From an uncultured Prevotellaceae bacterium (GTDB lineage Bacteria > Bacteroidota > Bacteroidia > Bacteroidales > Bacteroidaceae): a stretch of 35,737 nt of DNA. Positions within the stretch are counted from its first letter, which is position 1; each line of letters opens with the position of its first letter. A program made the position numbers and the translations under genes. The notes under the pieces are model-generated. The model was not told the origin of the DNA. It did not search any database and saw nothing but the letters and a program-made list of their open reading frames with translations. The stretch covers positions 1 through 35,737 of the forward strand of contig CASFNA010000009.1 in the NCBI GenBank assembly GCA_949295905.1. The letters run 5' to 3'. This document shows, piece after piece, positions 17,807-24,373 of the stretch.

Positions 17807-17854
17807 TCGGCCTTACCGAGTGCAGCCAACAATACACCGCACAGGTAAGGCCGA
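17807..17854 (+). terminator. Intercistronic hairpin between CE8 and PL1
   Basis: TCGGCCTTACC (17807-17817) and GGTAAGGCCGA (17844-17854) form a perfect 11-bp stem with a 26-base loop. Only a weak TTTT follows. No promoter is visible before PL1, so this is more likely an RNA-processing or partial-termination site than a full terminator. Confidence 0.5.
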
Positions 17855-17890
17855 AGTGCTTTTACATATTCAACCAAAATCTCAAATATT

Positions 17891-20014
17891 ATGCTAAAAA
17901 GATTTTTACACTCTCTGCTGCTGACAATGGGGCTGCTCCTCACCGCCAACGGCACACAAGCGCAACAAACGCCGGCATTTCCCGGGGCCGAAGGCTTCGG
18001 AATGTACACCACCGGCGGACGTGGCGGCACGGTATACCACGTCACCACTCTTGAAGACACTGAGGGGAAAGGCTCGCTGCGCTACGCCATCAACCAGAAA
18101 GACACCCGTACAGTAGTATTCGACGTATCGGGTACGATACATCTCAAGAAAGAACTAAAAATCGACAGAGACAACATAACCATAGCCGGGCAGACTGCAC
18201 CCGGCGACGGAATATGCGTGGCCGACTATCCGGTTGTGATTTCTGCGAACAACGTAATCATACGCTTCATGCGCTTCCGCCTCGGCAACAAGGAAGTAGC
18301 ACACCATGAGGGCGACGGACTCGGCGGCACGGACAACAAGAACATCATAATCGACCACTGTTCGGTAAGCTGGAGCATAGACGAATGCCTCTCCGTTTAC
18401 GGCAGCGAGAACCTTACCGTGCAATGGTGCATCGCATCACAGAGCCTGCGTGCGTCAGGACACACGAAAGGCAACCACGGCTACGGCGGCAACTGGGGCG
18501 GCTCCGGCGCATCTTACCATCACAACCTGATGGCGCACCACGACTCACGCGTTCCGCGCCTCGGACCGAGACCCGGCACACAGACAGACGAGCGCATGGA
18601 CATGCGCAACAACGTGTTCTACAACTGGGGCGGAAACGGATGCTACGGTGGCGAAGGCATGAACGTAAACATTGTGAACAACTACTACAAGCCGGGACCG
18701 GCAACGATGAAGCGCGGCACCAACATACAAAAGCGCATAGCCGGCATTGGCATACGCACCAGCGAATACACAAACCACGGAACGCCTGAAGCCAACGAAT
18801 GGGACAAGATGTGGCATGTATGGGGCGACTTCTACGTTAAAGGCAATGTAAATCCCCTAAATGCAGACGTGACACGGGACAACTGGACTTACGGCATATA
18901 CAACCAAATTAAGAACTCGGACGTTGACAACACATTCACCCAAGAGACACGCGACACCATGAGAATGGATGCGCCCCTGACATTCTACGCCGTAACCACA
19001 CACTCTGCCGAGGATGCCTACGAACGCGTACTGGAATACGCAGGAGCTTCGCTGCGCCGCGACTGGGTTGACGAGCTGATAGTCAACGACACATACGAGG
19101 GCACAGCCACTTGCACCGGAACAAAAAGCAACATCCCGGGCATCATCGACTCGCAGGACGACCTGAAGCAGGCGTTCCCTGACGCAGGCGCAGACTGGAA
19201 CCCCTGGCCGGAACTGGCAAGCGAACCGGCACCGCTCGACACAGACCAGGACGGAATGCCGGACGACTGGGAAGACGCCAACGGCCTTGACAAGAACAAC
19301 GCCGCCGACGGTGCGGCCATTGGTGCCGACGGTTACTCGAACCTTGAGACATACATGAACAGCCTCGTACAAGACATAATGGACGGAGGCAACGAGGGCG
19401 GAACGCTGCTTAGCGGCAACCAGGAGTTCGGCGAACAAGGCGGAGGCGACGAACCGTCGCAAAACGTGGTCTACGAACTGTCTGACGCAACATATACGGC
19501 ATCGCCCGAAAAGACGACATGGAACTTCAACAACGGCTTCAGCATAACAAACGGGAAAGACAAAGGTTACGGCAAGGGCGACAATGGCTGCATGAAATTC
19601 TCCCGCAACGTACAGTTCACAATCGTCATACCCGAGGGCAAAAAAATAAGCAAGGTGGGCATAATCGGTTACGACAACTACGCCGACACCGACGGGTACC
19701 TGGCCGAGCTTAACGGCATGGAATACAGCGAGACCGAATACGTATTCCCAAAGAAGGACAACGACGAGCCCGTGTATACAACCCACGAAATCGAGCTGGC
19801 CACGCCGGCTGAAGGGACGATGACATTCACCGTGAGCGGCCAGCAATGCGCACTCAAGTTCAACCTTACCGCAGAAGTGTCAACAGGCATAACCGACATA
19901 AACGCCGGACACAGGCCTGACGGCAGAATATACAACCTGCAAGGCATCGAGGTGAAAGAGCCGCTACGCCCGGGAATATACATCCGCGACGGAAAGAAAT
20001 TCGTCAAAAGGTAA
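17891..20014 (+). CDS. Secreted pectate lyase (PL1)
   Basis: A 707-aa exported enzyme that cleaves demethylated polygalacturonate by beta-elimination and needs calcium. After a signal peptide (1 to about 25, ending TQAQ) comes FPGAEGFGMYTTGGRGG, the usual N-terminus of Bacteroidetes PL1 enzymes, then the parallel beta-helix with IIIDHCSVSWSIDECLSVYG and SRVPRLGPRPG; Arg220 in RVPR is the likely catalytic base. DTDQDGMPDDWEDANGLD (about 455-475) is a calcium-binding EF/TSP3-like segment. The C-terminal module (about 530-660) looks like a carbohydrate-binding jelly roll. The tail IYNLQGIEVKEPLRPGIYI resembles T9SS sorting tails. It should act after the upstream methylesterase. Confidence 0.93.
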   Translation: MLKRFLHSLLLTMGLLLTANGTQAQQTPAFPGAEGFGMYTTGGRGGTVYHVTTLEDTEGKGSLRYAINQKDTRTVVFDVSGTIHLKKELKIDRDNITIAGQTAPGDGICVADYPVVISANNVIIRFMRFRLGNKEVAHHEGDGLGGTDNKNIIIDHCSVSWSIDECLSVYGSENLTVQWCIASQSLRASGHTKGNHGYGGNWGGSGASYHHNLMAHHDSRVPRLGPRPGTQTDERMDMRNNVFYNWGGNGCYGGEGMNVNIVNNYYKPGPATMKRGTNIQKRIAGIGIRTSEYTNHGTPEANEWDKMWHVWGDFYVKGNVNPLNADVTRDNWTYGIYNQIKNSDVDNTFTQETRDTMRMDAPLTFYAVTTHSAEDAYERVLEYAGASLRRDWVDELIVNDTYEGTATCTGTKSNIPGIIDSQDDLKQAFPDAGADWNPWPELASEPAPLDTDQDGMPDDWEDANGLDKNNAADGAAIGADGYSNLETYMNSLVQDIMDGGNEGGTLLSGNQEFGEQGGGDEPSQNVVYELSDATYTASPEKTTWNFNNGFSITNGKDKGYGKGDNGCMKFSRNVQFTIVIPEGKKISKVGIIGYDNYADTDGYLAELNGMEYSETEYVFPKKDNDEPVYTTHEIELATPAEGTMTFTVSGQQCALKFNLTAEVSTGITDINAGHRPDGRIYNLQGIEVKEPLRPGIYIRDGKKFVKR

Positions 20015-20084
20015 GAAAGCGATACGGCGAGACGGTGGAAAAGCCGTTGAGACGAGCCGTAAAAAACCGTCAATGCAAAACGTG

Positions 20085-20117
20085 AGAGCCGCCCAAACGA
20101 CGCGTTAGGGCGGCTCT
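20085..20117 (+). terminator. Hairpin after PL1
   Basis: AGAGCCGCCC (20085-20094) and GGGCGGCTCT (20108-20117) form a perfect 10-bp stem with a 13-base loop, 70 bases past the PL1 stop. No T-run follows, so termination is less certain than structure. Confidence 0.5.
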
Positions 20118-20156
20118 ATCCGTATCCGCGGCTAAACGGCTGACAGCCAGCGGTTT

Positions 20157-20244
20157 GGCAAACGCCGTGTTTCACATTCCAAAAGGCCGCCTTTTGTATT
20201 GCCGTTTGCGGCCTTTCGTCTTGCAGAAGGTCGCCTTTCAGCTT
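20157..20244. repeat. 22-bp-period palindromic array E (4 units)
   Basis: Units start at 20157, 20179, 20201 and 20223. Unit 2 is canonical (AAAGGCCGCCTTT); units 1, 3 and 4 are diverged (AAACGCCGTGTTT, TTTGCGGCCTTTC, GAAGGTCGCCTTT), but the 22-base phase is kept. Located between PL1 and the conjugative-element scar. Confidence 0.85.
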
Positions 20245-20264
20245 CATCCGCAGTTTGTTTGGAT

Positions 20265-20291
20265 GAGATAATTGCATCTCCTTTTGTTTTT
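20265..20291 (+). terminator. Possible terminator before the traQ relic
   Basis: GAGAT (20265-20269) and ATCTC (20276-20280) form a short stem with a 6-base loop, followed by the T-rich CTTTTGTTTTT. The stem is only 5 bp. Confidence 0.3.
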
Positions 20292-20308
20292 GTCATTACA
20301 TTTTGTAT

Positions 20309-20736
20309 ATGAAGAACGTAATGTATAAAATCCTTGTGAGCTGCTACATCATGGCTGTCCTTGTGTTTGGTCTATACCTGTAATGACGGACTGGACATTC
20401 AGCAGGCTTACCCGTTCACGGTGGAAACGCTGCCCGTACCCAAGAAACAGAAAGTGAGCGAAACGGCGGAACTCCGCGGCCAGTTGGTGCGAAGCGGCGA
20501 CTACCTGCCAACGACGCTATTTCCAGTCTGACGGCAAAGGAAAGCTGAAAATGGACGACGGCACGGTGTTCCTGCCCAACGACCTGTACTCGCTGGAGAA
20601 AGAGACTTTCCGGCTCTACTACACATCGGCATCGACCGACCAGCAGACGATTGACATTTATATCATCGACAGCTTCGGGCAGATGCAGCAGATCTCTTTT
20701 TCGTTTAATAATGAGAACAACAAGGATGACGAATAA
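20309..20736 (+). pseudogene. traQ: Decayed conjugative transposon gene traQ (DUF3872)
   Basis: TraQ is a small lipoprotein-like component of the Bacteroidetes conjugative transposon mating apparatus. Pieces of it are readable in three frame segments. The first (from 20309) is MKNVMYKILVSCYIMAVLVF. A shift leads to TCNDGLDIQQAYPFTVETLP and on to LFPV-stop. A second shift leads to RYFQSDGKGKLKMDDGTVFL and ends QMQQISFSFNNENNKDDE. Two frameshifts separate these, so the gene is dead. Recognition is from memory of TraQ sequences (the LDIQQAYPFTVET and LYYTS...DQQTIDIYI signatures). No other tra gene is intact in the window, so this is a remnant. Confidence 0.85.
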
Positions 20737-20959
20737 AGATAAACCTGTATCTGTTCATCAGAATTATACGATAAATTTATAAGAGATGAAACAAAAAACA
20801 TAAATGCTGGGCAGACCCGCCAGAAAGCATCGACAGACTGTTACTATAATCAAGAAGTCTTTGAGTTAAGGTTGTGATATAATAGGATATAAAAATGTCA
20901 CAAAGAGTTAAGAGGTTGTTAATTGTGTAATTAAGATTTTATGATGGTATCATTTTCCG

Positions 20960-20967
20960 TATATTTG
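20960..20967 (+). promoter_or_regulatory. Candidate -7 element for the small AT-rich ORF
   Basis: TATATTTG lies 42 bases before the ATG at 21010. TTTT sits 19 bases upstream in place of the usual TTTG. Confidence 0.5.
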
Positions 20968-21009
20968 TACTCTAATATGATATTATATGTAACATAAAAT
21001 AATTCAACT

Positions 21010-21300
21010 ATGAGTACAAGCACAGATTTTAAGGTATTCCTCTGCGAAATTGAAGATTTAGAAGATGCTTTTTGTTTAGACCAAACTATTCGGACAGGTA
21101 GTGATTATGGTTCTTATCATTATAATGAAAAAGGTGAGAAAGTGTTCATAACTTCTGATTGTTGGGAAGATACTCTTATGTTAGCAAATGAGAAATCAAA
21201 AGAATATTTTCTACATTTGCTGGAGGAACATTGGTCTGAAGAAGGAATGCAATTAGATGTCTATTATGAAATGAAGAGACAGATTGCTAAAGAAGACTGA
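21010..21300 (+). CDS. Small acidic protein of unknown function inside the conjugative scar
   Basis: An intact 96-aa frame, starting MSTSTDFKVFLCEIEDLEDA and ending MKRQIAKED. It is acidic and rich in aromatic residues, with no signal peptide, membrane segment or motif that I recognise. Its base composition is much more AT-rich than the flanking pectin genes, and it has its own promoter. It lies between two traQ-like 3' ends, both decayed, yet carries no stop or frameshift itself, which suggests recent arrival or selection. An immunity or antitoxin role would fit its size and charge but is speculation. Confidence 0.6.
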   Translation: MSTSTDFKVFLCEIEDLEDAFCLDQTIRTGSDYGSYHYNEKGEKVFITSDCWEDTLMLANEKSKEYFLHLLEEHWSEEGMQLDVYYEMKRQIAKED

Positions 21301-21399
21301 CTTTATTAAATTGAACATGAGGTAAATACCAACTAATTAGAGGTATTTATCTCATGCTTAGAATTATCATTAATCTTCTCATTATTCCGGTAGAGAATT

Positions 21400-21519
21400 A
21401 AGTTACCGATAGTGCAATGCCCTCATCCTTGACTTTCAACAACGACAACAACAAGGATGAAAAAACGGAATGTTTTGCAGGTATCCATCTGTATATGTAC
21501 CATCCTTGTACTGAATAAT
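21400..21519 (+). pseudogene. Second traQ-like 3' end fragment
   Basis: The frame reading LTFNNDNNKDE (21429-21461) resembles the end of the decayed traQ at 20736 (FNNENNKDDE). Further downstream, about 21528-21580 resembles about 20799-20848 at the nucleotide level, sharing AGAAGCATCG-type words. The rest of the gene is absent. It looks like a diverged duplicate or a second element's relic. Confidence 0.4.
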
Positions 21520-21644
21520 ACGTAAAACGTAAATGTCTGTAGATAGTCCGCATAGAAGCATCGGTGAGCTGTTTCTATGATAGGGAAAACGAAAGGCTTC
21601 TTTGTTACTTTCTTCACCGCAGACAAGCTCATGGAAAAAGTAGC

Positions 21645-21662
21645 GGCGGCATTTCTGCCGCC
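21645..21662. terminator. Small GC hairpin at the end of the minus-strand pseudogene
   Basis: GGCGGC (21645-21650) and GCCGCC (21657-21662) pair around ATTTCT, 17 bases past the stop of the pseudogene at 21679-22155. On the complement strand a T5 tract follows seven bases later. Confidence 0.4.
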
Positions 21663-21678
21663 TTTATATCAACTGATT

Positions 21679-22155
21679 TTAAGGCTCTTTACGGGTACAT
21701 ACTTCTCCAACCACGTCTCGCTTTACCTGTTCAAAGTTGTATTCGCCCGTTATGACCGCCGTATACTCGTTTATGGCTATAAACCAGATACTCTCATAGC
21801 TGTTTACCAAGCCTTGCAGGGAACAGACACCCCACGTGTCTGCATCCTCAAAAAGGCTGCGGTCTATTTAGCTGATTGGCTCGTCGAAAACCACTATCAT
21901 TGTCTGAAAGTCCGGCTTGTCCTCCAGCAGCCGCAAATGGTGCAACGTGCCGAACTCGTCAGACTTGCGTCCTATGCCCAATCCTCCGTGTAGAAATCAT
22001 CGCCACAATGGTGCGGATGGTCGAAACGCACTTTCACGTTTACCGAATATTCGTTTTTCCTCCGTGTCCTCAATAACACCCGTTACCATCATGCCCGTAA
22101 AAATGCACTCGCAACGCTTTCCGATTAGGCCTTTGCTTACTTCTGTCGTTTTCAT
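21679..22155 (-). pseudogene. Broken conjugative-element-associated hypothetical gene
   Basis: Read leftwards, the gene begins MKTTEVSKGLIGKRCECIFT and GMMVTGVIEDTEE. A frameshift in a run of A leads to EYSVNVKVRFDHPHHCGDDF, then another shift to RKSDEFGTLHHLRLLEDKP and VVFDEPIS, where a TAA stop interrupts before IDRSLFEDADTWGV and GEYNFEQVKRDVVGEV. Two shifts and one stop make it inactive. From memory the intact protein is a common hypothetical of Bacteroidetes conjugative transposons near traQ; I cannot name a domain. The opposite strand happens to stay open for 138 codons (21577-21993), but that is a shadow. Confidence 0.7.
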
Positions 22156-22716
22156 ATCTCAAAATTTTATTGGTTACGGTTACCGACCCCTGGATTATAG
22201 CAGGATGCAGCCATAAATAAGAAAGATAAACGCAGGAATAAATGTTTTCATACCATCCAAACAAACTGCGGACGAAGCGCCTTTCGCGGTTCGCCACATT
22301 TCATACAAAAAAACATCAGTTAAGCAAAATTAACTCGCGGAAGCGAGAGAAATACAAACACATGCAGTAACTTTGTCGCGCAAATCAGTTTTTCTGAAAG
22401 GAGATTACATTACCTTGGCAATTCGGCCGGAGCCAATCCGCAGTACGGCTGAAAGTAATGGGACGGCTCTTCTCCTTACACTTACTTGAACGTCTGCATC
22501 CCGTCTTGCAGAATTTTCACAAGGCTGAAGCCCGCAAACATGCGCGGCCGGCCGGAGACAATTCGATGCAACAGACAGGAGGATTTGCCGCAGCAGCGAC
22601 AGCACGTTATTTACAGCAATCGACATACACGCACGCAACCGCATCCGCGCGGCTGCGAAATTCCTTTTTGCGTAAAAATTTCCTACAAACATTTTATTCA
22701 AAAAACACAAAACAGC
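22156..22716. other. 561-base gap, no gene recognised
   Basis: It starts as an AT-rich extension of the scar and becomes GC-rich after about 22400. A CTCGC-GGAA-GCGAG hairpin (22334-22347) and a TTGGC/GCCAA pair (22415-22436) are present. TAACTTTG at 22368-22375 is a possible -7 element for the next gene. The frame of that gene stays open upstream to 22486, but the extension has no signal peptide and unlikely composition. Confidence 0.5.
22368..22375 (+). promoter_or_regulatory. Weak -7 candidate for the second lipoprotein gene
   Basis: TAACTTTG fits TAnnTTTG, but no -33 TTG is found and the distance to the ATG is about 340 bases. No better match occurs closer to the gene. Confidence 0.25.
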
Positions 22717-24282
22717 ATGAAGAAGTTTAAATTACTTGCAATGGCCGCGGCGATGATGCTCACGGCAACGTGCTTCACTGCGTGCGGCGACGACGAGGGC
22801 GGCGACATAGGCAACATCGACCTGTCCACGCCGCAGTACGAAGAAGTAAGCGGAAAGTATGAAATCACGTCGGCCGGCTCGCCATACGAGAGCATAGAGC
22901 TTGGCGCAAGCGGCAACTACATCGTAACGCGCGGCTACGGCGGCTACAGCCACGCGCCAAAGACGGAAGGACGGACAAGGACGGCACTGATGGCAAAGCG
23001 CAGCGCGACGCACTCAACTGAATACGGCGGCATAATCTACGGAACGTTCACCAACCTTGGCGGTAACGAGTACGCCCTCGACGGCTTCGGCACAATCAAG
23101 CTTGAATACAGCGGCAATAAAGTGACGGGCATTGAGGTGACAACCGACGGCACGACCACCGCCTACTCCGCAGAAAAAGCCCCGGCAATGGGCAACGACA
23201 ACATAACCAGCGCGCTCTGCCGCACGTGGAAGGTGGAAAAAGTGCGCGACGTGTACTTCGATAAGGAGACCGGCAAGAAAAGCGACGTGACCGTAACACC
23301 TGAAAATCCCGGCGAGTTCGGCGGCGACATGGGCAGGGAAGTAATGTTCTCAAAGTCGGGCACGTACCTCATATCGCGCCTTGACGGCTCTCTCGACATG
23401 GCCGAATGGAAATGGAAAAACCGCGGCGCAGGCCAGCTGTATTACGCATGGGACGGAGAATGGACGGGCGACTACGCCACAATCACCTTCGACGGCAACC
23501 GCGCCGTGATACATGACAAATGGGAAGACGAATACGGACGCGACGAGTCGTGGACTTACCTCGTAACCGACGGCGCAACCGAGACGCCCGGCACCGACCT
23601 GCCCGAAGACATGTCGCCGCTCGCCAACGTGTTCACGGGCAAGCTGCTCAAGGAAATGGCCGGCGACCGCTTCGTCTACGAAAACGGGTTTCTCACGCAA
23701 ATAGTGAAAAGCTACGAGACCATAACCTTCCGCTACAACTACATCACCAACCCTGGCGCAGGACTGCCCGACGTACAGGTGATGGACGGCGACGAGGTGG
23801 AATATGAAGTGGAGCTGAATGAGCAAGGCTTTGCCGAGCGCGTTTACGGCTTAAAGCACGACGACACAAGCATCTTCACATACGACGGAGAAGGACACGT
23901 CACCGCCATAGACGACGGACGCGAGGGGCGCATGTACACACTTGTATGGGAAGACGGCAACCTCGTAAGAATGAGCTATACGCACAAAAGCGACGGACAC
24001 CCCGGTAACGATTGCCGCTACGAATACGACGGACAAGCCAACTCAAACAACATAATGCTGTACTACAAGATTTTCAGCGTTGACCTTGACGAAATACAGA
24101 ATCTCTACTACGCAGGCCTGTTAGGCAAGTCCACCGCGCAACTACCAGTCATGGAAATCGACATTGACGACAACAGCACCAATACATACGTTTGGACGGA
24201 CAACGGCTATACAAGCCTTAACGAAGGCGAAACAATACAGCCGGGAGACGAACAAGACGCAACTTTCAGCTTCTACGAATAA
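22717..24282 (+). CDS. DUF4595-like surface lipoprotein
   Basis: A 521-aa lipoprotein. MKKFKLLAMAAAMMLTATCFTAC is the signal, with lipobox FTAC and Cys23 lipidated; GDDEGGD after it is an acidic surface-export-like signal. The middle (about 60-290) has two lipocalin-like stretches (WKVEKVRDVYFDKETGKKSD, YLISRLDGSLDMAEWKWKN). The C-terminal half has YD-type strands (FTYDGEGHVTAIDD, YTLVWEDGNLVRMSY, CRYEYDGQANSNN) typical of DUF4595. The function is unknown, but such proteins are abundant at Bacteroidetes surfaces. The start was chosen for the signal peptide. It is convergent with rpoC and shares a terminator with it. It is similar in type to the lipoprotein at 6648-7430 but twice as long. Confidence 0.82.
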   Translation: MKKFKLLAMAAAMMLTATCFTACGDDEGGDIGNIDLSTPQYEEVSGKYEITSAGSPYESIELGASGNYIVTRGYGGYSHAPKTEGRTRTALMAKRSATHSTEYGGIIYGTFTNLGGNEYALDGFGTIKLEYSGNKVTGIEVTTDGTTTAYSAEKAPAMGNDNITSALCRTWKVEKVRDVYFDKETGKKSDVTVTPENPGEFGGDMGREVMFSKSGTYLISRLDGSLDMAEWKWKNRGAGQLYYAWDGEWTGDYATITFDGNRAVIHDKWEDEYGRDESWTYLVTDGATETPGTDLPEDMSPLANVFTGKLLKEMAGDRFVYENGFLTQIVKSYETITFRYNYITNPGAGLPDVQVMDGDEVEYEVELNEQGFAERVYGLKHDDTSIFTYDGEGHVTAIDDGREGRMYTLVWEDGNLVRMSYTHKSDGHPGNDCRYEYDGQANSNNIMLYYKIFSVDLDEIQNLYYAGLLGKSTAQLPVMEIDIDDNSTNTYVWTDNGYTSLNEGETIQPGDEQDATFSFYE

Positions 24283-24316
24283 CAACATTCAAATCTCAAC
24301 CAACACATCACAATGA

Positions 24317-24353
24317 AAAAGGCGATGCGGAAAAACTGTCCGCATCGCCTTTT
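24317..24353. terminator. Bidirectional terminator between lipoprotein and rpoC
   Basis: AAAAGGCGATGCGG (24317-24330) and CCGCATCGCCTTTT (24340-24353) form a perfect 14-bp stem with a 9-base loop, flanked by A and T tracts. It marks the 3' end of the secE-rpoC gene block. Confidence 0.9.
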
Positions 24354-24373
24354 CTTTATTACATGAAGCCTGC

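Noticed and set aside
8991-20014. A single polysaccharide utilisation locus from the flavoprotein to PL1
   Set aside because: The genes face different ways, have separate promoters and terminators, and include no SusC, SusD or regulator. Only CE8-PL1 look co-transcribed.
6081-20244. Arrays A-E as CRISPR
   Set aside because: The units are nearly contiguous with only about 9 variable bases between 13-bp cores, always four units, at several loci, and with no cas genes. CRISPR needs longer unique spacers.
21577-21993. 138-codon plus-strand frame in the scar
   Set aside because: It is antisense to a recognisable pseudogene whose homology is on the minus strand.
22486-22716. 77-codon N-terminal extension of the second lipoprotein
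   Set aside because: Starting at 22717 gives an immediate lipoprotein signal peptide; the extension is arginine-rich with no signal and would bury it.
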